From Austropuccinia psidii (lineage: Eukaryota; Basidiomycota; Pucciniomycetes; Pucciniales; Sphaerophragmiaceae), in the NCBI GenBank assembly GCA_023105745.1, contig JALGQZ010000006.1, positions 67,314,316 to 67,378,315 on the forward strand: a stretch of DNA of 64,000 nt, in the 5' to 3' direction. Of this stretch, positions 12,663 to 22,960 are shown piece after piece. Every line of letters begins with the position of its first letter. The stretch's first letter is position 1. Both the position numbers and the translations under genes were made by a program. The notes below the pieces were generated by a model. The model worked only from the letters and a program-made list of their open reading frames with translations. It was not told the DNA's origin and did not search any database.

Positions 12663-14710
12663 ATGTCATCTTTCAAGTCACATAAATCCCGTTCAGGTTC
12701 TGTTCATGATTCAAATAGTGAATCTAGCATAGAATATGTTCAAACACAGTCACCATTGAGTCCCAACATTCCTCTCACAACCCCTATCGCATCCTCAATG
12801 AATGTATCAGGTCTTAACATTGATGTGGGCAATCCAAAGGCTCCAACTTCAAGCACTTGGTCGATCCCAAATATTTCCGTCACTCCAATTCCCCCGAATC
12901 CCACTAATACACAAATTCATGTGTCTCAGGGGCCAGAAGGCACACCTCAAATCTCCTCACACGCTAATCCCCAATCAAAATTTCCACGTGAGTTCCTCCT
13001 TAATCCCGGTCGGAATCCAGTCGCATCCCAGGATCCCTTTGGCCAAAGTAAACAGCCAACCCTCAATATTCCATCAGGATCGCAGGTTCATGTGGGTGAT
13101 GAAAGGCGCGTGGATGGGGGGTGACAAAAAAGACCTTTGGAAAATGTATCTTGGAGCGGTCTGTCGGAGGGAAATCCAGTATTGACGCTTCATCAAAGTA
13201 AGTCATTTGAATTTTGGAGTAGAAACTTATTCACAATTTGATATGTTTGTTTCATGGGTTAGATATGGCACCTAAAGGCAAGTCAGTCCGATCTCAGGAG
13301 CCAATTGAAGATCGTGAGGATGACCAGTCTTCATTAATGTTTTGATGTGTTAACTGATGATTTGCATAGCAGGGGATGAACTTTATGCGTCTTCACCTCT
13401 GGTCCATAAAGAGAAAGTCACTGGACGTCATCATCCATATGCCTCCAAACCAAGAACGGGTCATGCCAGTACATCAAGAGCAACAATGGTGGATGATGAG
13501 GATGAGAACATGTCTCCGACTCAAAGTGAAAGAAATGATGAACCAAGGAGGGACAATTTCACAGCGCATGAGCAAGGCACTCAATCAAATAGTGAGTTCA
13601 CCCATCCTCAGCTGGGCCTCGCCCAGAGTATGCTTGAACAATCCGAGGTCAGACAGCAAAGGAACCAGGCCCGCAAAGCTCACAATGTGGCGAAACTTGC
13701 AAGCCAGAAGGAGCAACAAAAATGGCTGAAGGCAGAACTTCCAGAGAATGTCCATGGAATGAGATCAGCAGTACACGCACATTGCCTGTTCCTACTCAAA
13801 GTTAGGGATAAGGATTTTTCCTCACTACCAGCACCACCCAGCACAGAAGAGCGTGAAATTGCAATTCAAGTGTCTGGTCATCTCGGATGTGTTCAATGAG
13901 CCATCAACACAGGTTCAGTCTCAGGGTTTCCAAAGCTACTGCGAAAATGAGCTGCACAAGCTAGGACTAAAGCGATTCACTTGGGACTGGGAGAGCTCAT
14001 GGCAACATCCGTTCAACGAGCTGATGTCTATGGTGTTTTACCGTACATTCCGTCTCGCACTTGTCAGCACTGAGTATCATCACTACTGTTGGAACAAGGA
14101 TCATAACAACTATGGGGTCGTGGCGGCTTTAATGGAGCAATATTTCACTTATTTGAAAAGAGAATGGAAGTCTATTCAAAAGGATGCGGAGTATTTGGTA
14201 AAAAAGAAGGAGAATCAAAAGCTCGCAAAGATTCGTCAAAGAGTTAGTTACTGTATCTCTTCTTCATTGTGGACCAAGTCTGATGATGATCTACTTGATT
14301 ATGTGCAGACCTGTGAGCGCCGTCGTGAATGGTGTGATACGGCTAAATTTCCCATTCTAGCATCACAATTCAATGACCCTCGAGTATGCTCAGATACTGA
14401 GGAGGTACTGGAAAATGGCCGTCAAGTTTACCGCAAAGTGGGATTACGCTGGCGCTCCCAGTTATTTAATGATTTGGTATTGAAAATGGATAGAGACATA
14501 GAGTTTTGTAATCGGATTAAAAAAAAGGGTAAAAAAACTATTGATAGATTGCCAGAATTACGATCGACAGATGATGGTGATATTCCGGAAGGCCTATCAT
14601 TTCAGGTATTTGATCAAGATTGGCTCAAAGGCTGTAGTAAGATGCAGACTAGCGCCCTCAAGATACTTGACATGCCAGTTATTAGGCCTAATGGTGATGC
14701 TCTGCAATAA
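12663..14710 (+). pseudogene. TE-associated rust gene of unknown function, frame-disrupted
   Basis: Coding-like sequence runs in several pieces. Piece one (from the ATG at 12663) is Ser/Pro/Asn-rich and hits an in-frame TGA at 13122-13124, yet the same frame stays coding-like to a GTAAGT donor at 13198. The acceptor at 13261-13262 joins in frame to MAPKGKSVRS. Piece three (13357-13890) has a charged, coiled-coil-like stretch (QRNQARKAHNVAKLASQKEQ) and continues, after a frame change near 13885, into a 270-codon C-terminal domain (13890-14710) rich in aromatic residues (WDWESSWQHPFNELM, EYHHYCWNKDHNNYG). I know this as a recurrent rust-genome protein without assigned function. The stop plus frame change suggest this copy is damaged, unless short noncanonical introns repair it. 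Confidence 0.55.
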
Positions 14711-15016
14711 CTTAGTAATTTGTCACGGTATAGCACTGTGACAAATTAAAATTTTGTGAATTATTTGTGCAGGTGTAATAAAATCTGATTATTATCTCTT
14801 AAGGATGCAACAACTTGCTAAATATGTTAGAATATAGACAATATGAATTGAAATGTATCACCGTCTCCCTTGCAATAATACTCTATTGCTCATTTTCATT
14901 GAGGAAATATTGAAGAAGTTCGATCCAGCTCATGGTGTTCATAATTGTGGACCTGTGCCAGAGTCAACAGGAGTTATCAACTTTGTCAATCACAAATTAT
15001 ATAATATCAGTAAGGC
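14711..15016. other. Convergent 3' spacer
   Basis: Short AT-rich stretch between the 3' ends of the unknown gene (+) and the helicase gene (-). A direct GTCACG...GTGACAAATT motif occurs at 14722-14747. No gene is seen. Confidence 0.5.
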
Positions 15017-17449
15017 TCACGCAGTTAATGATTTTTTCTTTTCTTGGACCTATTGGTGATTGGAATATGGCATTCCCATAAGGAAGGATTTCAGAATAGT
15101 AATACAATCAAGTGAAAGATGAGGTTGAAAGGTACCTTCCGCATTTTGACCTCAACTGAATGAGGAGTGATATAGTGGATGACCTGTACAGGTTGTTGTT
15201 GGCCAATACGATGTAGACGATCAACAGCCTGAGCCTCAATGGCTGGGTTCCAATTAGGCTCCTGGAAATGTGGATGTCAGGGTCCGAAAATCAGGGGAGA
15301 ATTTTGGGGGGCCCCTCACCATTAAATAGACTATATTAGCACAAGTTATATTGAGGCCAGTTCCAGCCGCGGCAATGGATGCAATCAGTACTTCACATTC
15401 AGGATTATTGAAGAAATTCTCAAGCGCCTTGTCCTGCGCTCGTGGTGTAATTGTTCCATCAATTCGTGCTGAAAGGATAGAGTGATGGGCAAGAGCAATA
15501 CCAATTCTACAATATAAAAAAGTCAGATGGAGTCAATTGGTAATGGATGCATATTAGAATTAACGCACAAATCTAGAAATTGGGTCCATTGGGTATAAAC
15601 CACCGATTTCGTTGGACCACACCTTGTTTGTTTGTTCTTCATTAAGCTTTGTAGGAGGTGTGCAATTTTACTACTCATCATGCATGTTTCCACATCCACA
15701 ATAGTTCGTGTGATTCTTGGGGAGTTATCCTGAGTGCTCCTGCCTTCGGGGTCTTCCAGCTCCGCCTCCGCAATTGTGTTAAGCATGATGTGATGGTTAC
15801 AACATATTCGCAGCTTATTAATATTTCTGAAAAACTCTCCTGGTCCTTTGCTTTTGGATGATAGGAATTCTTCATATAATGTGGAATATTCTTGCTGCAT
15901 GGTTGGGTTGAGTGGGAGCAGCTCATAATGATGGCTAATAGTGGGGAGAGATTTGAGATGTGTGGTTTTGGTGCGGCGCAAACTTAAATGCCGCAATGCC
16001 AAATGCAAAATATCATTGCAACCTTTTGAAAGACTACTCAGGATGAATGGTGACCAGTTATCTTGATCGGCGCTCTGGGGTTGAGTGATGAAGGATATTA
16101 TGCCCAAAAGGTCATAAATGGTGTTGTGAATAGGTGTGCCCGTTAAACATATTCGACGGGATGAAAGGAGGCTATTAATGGCACGGTGAGTGGCAGTGTA
16201 TTGAGAGCGAATATAGCTATAAGAGGGGGCAAGGGTTATTGGATATAAAAGGTAATTTGAATCATTTAAGCTCAGCCACTCACTGTGCTTCATCCAAGAT
16301 TATACGATGCCAATTGATTTGAAAAATGAATGATGTAGAGGGATTGGTTTGCTTAAATTCTTGGGTGATAGTATTGTAAGAAGTGATGATGATATCATAT
16401 TTTAAGATGTCGGCTTGGGATAATGAGTGACGAGTGGGACCATGGTAGATTTTGGCATGCAGTGCTCCAGCCTGAGCATGCTTGGATATTTCTGATTGCC
16501 AGTTGGTAATTAAGCGAGGGGGGCAGATGATCATGGTGGGCGTAGAGCGATGGGGGTTTGCAATCATCCGCTCCTTGGAGGTACCAATTAGAGCAATGGC
16601 CTGAATGGTTTTACCTAATCCCATATCATCCGCAAGCAGTCCTCCAAGAGGGGTATTGGTCGAAAGGGATTCAAATGAGCTAACGACCTTGTTTGTAATG
16701 ATGTGCCTGGCATTAAAAGTGGATCCTGGGGGTGAGGTTGCCCAAAGGTTACGGGCTGATTGGCCATTGGGGATTTCTCGATCCCAGAGAAAAGCTAGTC
16801 CGGTCTTTTGATGAGGGAGGAGGGGGGTTTGAATAATGGAATGGGGTGGGGTCATCATGGGGAGGTCTGATCCACTGGGTAATTGTATCAGTTTTTGCTT
16901 GGAAATCAATGATGAAACAGCAGGATATGAAGCAGGCGTCGAGTTTGAAGCGGGAAATGTCGGAGTAAAGAGTTGACATTGACAATGAGTAGTACAGTCA
17001 TATTCTTTGGGCATTTTAAGCTTGAAATCTTGTGTTCGAAAGCTTTCCATTATGAATAGAATGTTTGGATACCATGTGAAGAACATCAATGCTAGATTGG
17101 GTTTCTGAGATGAGGAGGGATCATTGGCATCAGTCATAAATACTCCCTCAACGAATAATATTTGAGTAGGATTGGATTGGCAATTTTCAATCCATGCCCC
17201 ACCAGGACCACAGTGCATGAACGTTTTTGGTGCCCCAAGGAATGGTATCAACGTTTGGGAAAGGGTTCCCGGGAGAGAGCCAATAGCATGCTGGTGATTG
17301 GGGAGATATACGAATATGTTGTGTTGATTGTGCCATAGGATAATCCAAGAACCTAAGTGGGAATTCTCAGGCTTTAAGGTTATATCACTATTTATTTGAA
17401 TACGAATATTAATCATCCCAATGCAAAGTGGTTGTGAAGGGGTTGACAT
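15017..17449 (-). CDS. SNF2/Rad5-like helicase (chromatin remodelling ATPase), 5 exons
   Basis: Exons 17449-16284, 16216-15569, 15506-15320, 15261-15136 and 15049-15017 splice with GT-AG introns of 58-86 bp to 719 codons in one open frame. Motif I is GGLLADDMGLGKT (about residue 276). The motif II DEAH box is created by splicing across intron 1 (CA|C gives His389). Motif III region: RRICLTGTPIHN. The C-terminal lobe carries VVYTQWTQFLDL, ARIDGTITPRAQDKAL, LIASIAAAGTG and the motif VI RLHRIGQ (residues 682-688). All key residues are present, so it should hydrolyse ATP and translocate on DNA. No RING finger is visible, unlike true Rad5/HLTF. Its location inside the CACTA element, beside a Tet/JBP gene, points to a role in chromatin access during transposition (inference). 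A decayed relative lies at 47720-49730. Confidence 0.92.
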
Positions 17450-17816
17450 GATGGCTATTTTAAATTATTTGGGGACAGTTGGGAATTATATGATCGGGAA
17501 GGGTTAGCTAAAGGGAATGAAGAGGAATAAGCGCAGGTGGGGAACTTATATGAGTGGCAGCAACAGGCCAAAAGGGGGATGGCCTGTGGTTACGTGCATG
17601 GTCTTGATGGAGGTGGGCCTCTTGGGCTCATAATTTTCATATCCGATTTGGGGCATATATCAAGGCAAGGTGGCCAAAATGTGGGTGCACCATTATGACT
17701 GCTGGATCTGCAGCGAGTTACGAAACATTTGGTGGAACAAGGCTGACATTAGCACATCCGAAATTGGGTGGGTTGTAGCAGCTTATTGTGGAGGGCATAT
17801 TAGAGGCATGCGGTCA

Positions 17817-17840
17817 TGTTCGCTGGTGTGACAGCGAACA
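17817..17840. promoter_or_regulatory. 24-bp near-palindrome 2
   Basis: Perfect 9-bp arms TGTTCGCTG and CAGCGAACA around a 6-bp centre GTGTGA. It lies upstream of the helicase gene. Copies occur at 37812-37835 and 45679-45702 in the tandem array. Confidence 0.5.
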
Positions 17841-17950
17841 ATGAGCGTATCCTCCCCAGGTTAATTATTCACAGGGACCTACTGGGCAATGTTGGCAGTT
17901 TCAAAGGGCAATCTCACTGTGGGGATGTTTGTGTGTGGGCGGGTGAGATA

Positions 17951-17974
17951 TGTTCGGTGGCATGCCACCAAACA
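17951..17974. promoter_or_regulatory. 24-bp near-palindrome 3
   Basis: TGTTCGGTGG, then CATG, then CCACCAAACA: a near-perfect palindrome centred on GGCATGCC with one mismatched pair. Copies at 37946-37969 and 45813-45836. Confidence 0.55.
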
Positions 17975-19133
17975 TGACTTTGGTTTGGCCTGAAGTTTTT
18001 TGCTGACTGATGCATACTGGGCTTTCAGGGGGAATGTGTGGGATGATCAAAGGGGGCGCCAGCCATGAGCCGTTATCCACATATACATTCACCCCTATGG
18101 GGTTTGAGGCGAGTACTAATCCACCGAGATTGGCATCCGGGTCTTTGCCTCACGCGCGTACAGAACTCCGGAGAAAGAGGCCACACGCCCAAGGGATTTT
18201 TTGGCTGCAAGCCAGGTGCCACAACTTGCGCGGGGCGTGTGAGAACGTAAAGAAAATGACCCGCGGTGGGAGATCCCCACGCAAACATAACCAGCCTCAG
18301 CAATCATAGGCTGGGATTATTCTAATGTGGATGAGGCTGAAGCAAATCCACACTGATTGGCCTCAGGTTTCCACGCGCAAGCGGGTGAGCGTCTGCAGTC
18401 AAGCTGACAACCCGAGCAAGAAAATACGCAGCTGGAAGACTGGCAGTAAAATGTGTTCCAGGCGTGTGAAAGTTGCCTGCGTATGAAAGCGTGTGGCTGC
18501 CCGACAATGAACAAGCGGGCCAGTCATTGTTTGCCCCAACCATGGCACCGGAGTGAATCAACTCTTTGTGTATGACCCAAATATTAAGTCATCCCATTAT
18601 GACCCACTTACATTAACTTGGATTACATGCGCATCTGTGCCGTAGTTAGGCAGAGCTGTCCAACAAGGTGCATCAAAGGGATGCAGGTGAGAGATATGAC
18701 TCGATGGCTTGACGTGATTGCATGTTACATTGTTGAACAGCTTTTTGCTCTGCCCCGCAGTACACATTTACAAAGGTGTACTGCGTACTACAGTGTCGAC
18801 TGTACTGTACAGATCAGGAAGGTGTAATACTACTTGAGCCTGCATGCACCTTCCAATCGTTTGCATTTACGTAGCTCATGTGCCACATGCTCAGCATTGC
18901 GTTTCACCCGATTTGCACACGCAAGCTGAGCATGTCATGGTCAAAAGCACCGTGTGAAAGTGCTCAGTAAAGCCATGGAATGAACTAATTCTGCAATAGC
19001 TCACTGGAAGGCTCAGTTTGGAGCACTTCACCAAAGCGTGTGAAATGCTGCACCTTGCTGAAATGTCATCCGATGCTGTGCCAAATGCTCAGAGTGCGCG
19101 CATACAAAAACGACTGAGCAATGGCTCAGCATG

Positions 19134-19880
19134 GTGCATTTGATATTGTTATATCTATAGCTCAATCACTGTGCAATTCCAATGTTCAGCCACTGAGCAT
19201 TTCAATTATGACCCGAAAGCAAACCTGAGCAATGGGTCGAGGCAAGCTCACGCTGTATTCACTTGTCTTACAGCCCCCCCCTTTGTTCACATACTATTAC
19301 CAGGCCATATGGCCGGTAATCTCTCCGCGGTCACTTGTGACCAAATGCACCGGGTGCTTTTCTGCATGGGTCACTTGTGCATTGCACCCACAATGCACAT
19401 TCAACATGGGCCTCACGACCACCCTCCTGGGTGATTGGGTGACTATTTAAGGAAACAAAGGGGATTTGACTCAGCTTGACAATTCAATAAATTGCAATAC
19501 TCAGCGGTGCATTTGATATTGTTATATCAATTGTTCAATTAATGTGCAATTCAAATGTTCAGCCACTGAGCATTTCAATTATGACCCGAAAGCAAACCTG
19601 AGCAATGGGTCGAGGCAAGCTCACGCTGTATTCACTTGTCTTACAGCCCCCCCCTTTGTTCAAAGACTATCACCAGGCCATAAGGCCGGTGATCTTGCCG
19701 CGGTCACTTGTGCAGTGCACCCACAATGCACAATCAATAAGGGCCTCACGACCACCCTCCTGGGTGATCGGGTGGCAATTTAAGGAAACAAAGGGGATTT
19801 GACTCAGCATGACAATTCAATAAATTGCAATACTCAGCCAGACCCCCATTGTTCTTCTGCCTCACGCGAGCATTTCATCT
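19134..19880. repeat. Tandem duplication of a ~373-bp unit
   Basis: GTGCATTTGATATTGTTATA starts at 19134 and again at 19507. The two units stay alike through CTGAGCATTTCAATTATGAC, a run of seven or eight C and the CCACCCTCCTGGGTGA hairpin, with a short deletion in the second. It sits just upstream of the TATA box of the Zn-cluster gene and may be a duplicated upstream regulatory region. Also present in the array copies at 39129 and 46996. Confidence 0.75.
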
Positions 19881-19988
19881 CTCAGTTGCAGCATTTGCTG
19901 AGACTCAGCTTCAATTTTGCCCACACGCCTTGAAGCTGAGACTTTTGCGGGTGCTGCAACTGCTGAGATCGTCTCAGCTTCACCTTGG

Positions 19989-19996
19989 TATAAAAG
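19989..19996 (+). promoter_or_regulatory. TATA box of the Zn-cluster gene
   Basis: TATAAAAG, followed by a long pyrimidine-rich leader and then a 5'-UTR intron at 20349-20419 with GTATGT donor, TACTAAC branch site and TTTTTAG acceptor directly before the ATG. The array copy has the same box at 39984-39991. Confidence 0.6.
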
Positions 19997-20419
19997 ACCA
20001 TCTTCACACGACACGCACTTCACTTTCTTTCTCACCCGCTCCACTTCGTTCAACCTCACCCGCGTTTGTCCTTCTTGTGCGTATTCCCCCTCGTCTTCCT
20101 GCCTTTCCAGTCTTTTCTTTCGCACTCGACTAACCCCACTCCCCTTCCTGCTCGCTTTTTGTTTTTCCTGCTAATACTTTCAGAACCCCACTTCTATCTA
20201 CTTTGTACATTTTCTCCAATTAAACTTTCGTCAACATTATGTACCGATATTAATATTTTTCTTTCTTCACGACTTCCTTCCAGACTTTTAAAAGCTTCCG
20301 ACTAGAGCGTCTTTAATTTGATTCCGTTTTATATTTATATAAATCATTGTATGTCTTCCTTTTCTTTCTTGATTGCTTACTTTCTATTCAGTTACTAACC
20401 TGTTTTGTTTTGTTTTTAG

Positions 20420-21649
20420 ATGTCGTGCACCTTATGCACCAAGCGGTGTATCCCCTGCATTCGTTCCTCGACGACAAACGACGCTTGTGATGCTTGCCGA
20501 CAAGCACACAAGAAATGTTCGTTCGTTGTCCGCCCCTTCCGACCACAAGGCCAGACAAGTTCTCGCCCAAGACGCCCTCGCAAGGACTCCTTTGTGGTCG
20601 ACGATGATGAAATCATTTCCGAGCGTGAATGGACGCCGGGCCCCCAAACAGGCCAACGGGAACGATTCCGGACGATTAGCCCTGTCCACTCGCCCTCCTA
20701 GGCCACCATCCGATGGTCACTTCACTCCTCGACCGGAGCAAAGTGATTATCCGGCTGATGAAGGATGGCGATGGCGAGAGGACATTCGAGCTTGGGCTGA
20801 TCGTCACCATGTCTTATCACCAATGGGATTCAAACGCCAAAGTAAGTTTTATTTCTCCTCTTTATCTCATTTCTCTTCACGCAATAATACTGACTTTTTT
20901 CCATTACTCATAGAACCAAACCCCCCGAATCCCCCCCGACACAACTCTCCCGTTCCCAGTTTGCCTCGCGAGCAAACCCCCCGGCAACCCACTCCAGGCC
21001 CGAGTGGCACCCGATGGTCTGAGGAATTATTTCGTGGTAAGCAGCCAAAGTTTCATTTCATTTTCACTTTCACTTTCGAGTCGAGTGAACTGACACTTAC
21101 TCCTTTTTTAGAACCCTCCCGAACCGAAGAGCCACCTATTCCTGGCCCGAGTCCATCGTCCCAACCACCTGAGGACGATACGACTTGTGAGCCAGAACCT
21201 GAGGTGGCTCCTACGCAATCCACGGAGGAACCTTATGGTAAGTCACCCCTTTTTTCTCTTTGATCCATATCCACTTTTCCTCATTTTTTCTTCGACCGTC
21301 TCCAGATCGTCCCGCCACTCCTCGCTCGATCATCATCATCGACGATACGCCCGTGGGATCACCCCATCCCCCTCCCCCTTCTTCTTCACCGACTCCACCA
21401 TCTTCCCCTTCCACTCCAACCCCGGTTCCCTCCCCAGAGATCCCTTCCAGTGCCCCCGAGAACCCCAACGCCTCCTCCCCCCCGGTGCCAAGCTCCTCTC
21501 ATTCCCACGATGACGCTTGCCAGGAATTCACCGACCTGCGACCAACCCTAATGATTCCTCGAGCCATCATCCACGATTCGATCAACCGAATCTTGTTGGA
21601 GCATCGTCGCTTTCTCCACATGATTCCTTTCGTGGATGCAACTCATTGA
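20420..21649 (+). CDS. Zn2Cys6 binuclear-cluster protein, proline-rich tail, frame irregular
   Basis: The ATG at 20420 directly follows a canonical intron acceptor. Residues 3-33 have cysteines at 3, 6, 13, 23, 26 and 33, exactly the CX2CX6CX9CX2CX6C spacing of fungal Zn2Cys6 DNA-binding domains, followed by an Arg/Pro-rich stretch. That frame stops at 20701. The continuing coding frame (GHFTPRPEQSDYPADEGWRW) is a different one that is already open upstream, so a frameshift or unrecognised intron lies between about 20580 and 20700. Downstream exons splice cleanly: introns 20842-20913, 21037-21111 and 21238-21305 keep frame into a Ser/Pro-rich tail containing IIIIDD. TGA at 21647-21649 ends it, but the same frame remains open for 37 more codons to 21763. 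Likely nuclear. A role in binding the element's palindromes is inference. The same family recurs widely in rust genomes. Confidence 0.65.
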
Positions 21650-21763
21650 AATGAGATGCACCAGGAATTCCGGGAGGAACTAAACTCCCTCCTTGCCCAG
21701 GCACTGGAGGCTTATCCAAAGGAGGACATAACCGGGATAGTCTCCAAATTCCTCGAAAAATAA

Positions 21764-22191
21764 AAATTTAAAAAAAATGTCATTATTTCCTCCTTTTATT
21801 TTTTGTAATACTTTCTTTTGAATAAAATATTTGTCTTCAATTATTGTTATGTTCAAATTCTATTACATTCTTTGTTCACGTAAAAATTACTTATTTCCTC
21901 CTTAGAGAAAAACCCTGATTGCGTGAGAATTATTTTTGTAAGTGCCCCACCAAGAGTTTGAGTGAGTATTTGTTTTCGTGAACCTCTTTTTCTCAAAATG
22001 CGCCAATAGTTGCTGTTATCCTCTCCTATATTTTCTTCTTCCATGGTTTAGAGCCATACCCATTCCTAACTGTAAAAAAGCGGGAGGTTCCCGTATGTGA
22101 GCAATCGAGTCCAGATTCGTGAAACATGGCCTTTCCTATGGTCACACGCTATTAGTCTTACTCATGTATTGAATTGTTTAAATTGTCTAGA
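21764..22191. other. Intergenic, no gene seen
   Basis: AT-rich 3' flank of the Zn-cluster gene, beginning with a poly-A-rich tract and AATAAA-like sequence near 21820. The array at 33904 begins at the position equivalent to 21760. Confidence 0.5.
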
Positions 22192-22785
22192 ACCTTCACA
22201 AGCGTAAGGATTGGCGTATGACTTGTCGGGAGGCTGCACAGGCGTAAGGATTGGCATGTGAATTGTTGGCAGCCTGCACAGGCATAAGGATTGGCGTGTG
22301 AATTGTTGGGAGCCTGCACAGGCATAAGGATTGACGTGTGAATTGTTGGGAGCCTGCACAGGCATAAGAATTTGTCAGCATTGTTGGCAACCCTCCCATG
22401 CGTAAGGATTGGCGTGTGAATCGTCGGAAGCCTGTACAGGCGTAAGGAATTTTAGCACTTTTGGGACCCTCCCCAAGCATAAGGATGGGTGTGTGAATTG
22501 TTGGGAGCCTGCACAGGCGTAAGAATTGGCGTGTGAATTCTTGGGATCCTGCACAGGCTAAAGAAAATTTCAGCATTGTGGGGAAGCTTCACAAGCGTAA
22601 GAATTGGCGTGTGAATCGTCGAAAGCCTGTAAAGGCGTAAGGATTGGCGTGTAAATTTTCGGGAGCCTGCACAGGCCCAAGGATTGGCGTGTGTAGCGTT
22701 GGCACCCCGCATAGGCGTAAGGAACTTTCAGCATTGTCAGAACCTGCACAAGCATGAGGATTCGCGTGTGAAGCATTGGCATCCT
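22192..22785. repeat. Minisatellite of ~40-bp units
   Basis: About 14 degenerate units containing GCCTGCACAGGCGTAAGGAT and then TGGCGTGTGAATTGTTGGGA. The CCTGCACAGG part is a near-palindrome. Open frames over this repeat on the minus strand are artefacts of repetition. The copy in the array at 34338 has one unit fewer. The repeat lies beyond the 3' end of the Tet/JBP gene. Confidence 0.85.
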
Positions 22786-22811
22786 GGACAATAGCAACAA
22801 ACCAGGACAGA

Positions 22812-22835
22812 TGTACGATGGCATGCCACTGTACA
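22812..22835. promoter_or_regulatory. 24-bp near-palindrome 4
   Basis: TGTACGATGG, CATG, CCACTGTACA: GGCATGCC centre with TGTAC and GTACA outer arms. Copies at 34916-34939 and 42783-42806. It lies between the minisatellite and the Tet/JBP stop codon. Confidence 0.55.
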
Positions 22836-22960
22836 TAATCCACTTCACCCCTTTTTCATGTGAGACACCCCATCTCCCGCACTCGAATCCATCCAATCCT
22901 GGTGTATATTGTCCTCTGCCTTACCTCACCATTACTTACCCAACCCACTTGCAAATCTCC

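Larger units (their letters stand above)
17450..20348. other. Noncoding block upstream of the Zn-cluster gene
   Basis: No credible protein gene. From 17578 on, this sequence recurs at 37573 and 45440. It contains two near-palindromes, several inverted short repeats (for example GTACAC...GTGTAC at 18760-18781), a duplicated 373-bp unit (19134-19880) and the promoter of the Zn-cluster gene. It is more GC-rich than the retrotransposon around the element. The many overlapping small frames on both strands are not coding-like. Confidence 0.5.

Noticed and set aside
18010..19450. Small open frames in the block upstream of the Zn-cluster gene
   Set aside because: Overlapping on both strands, no codon bias, and partly within a tandemly duplicated unit.
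22192..22785. CRISPR-like array
   Set aside because: No unique spacers, units are adjacent and degenerate, and the genome is eukaryotic.
22162..22896. Several overlapping minus-strand open frames rich in CAGS and NSHANPY
   Set aside because: They follow the 40-bp minisatellite; the peptide repeat is a by-product of the DNA repeat and appears in all three frames.
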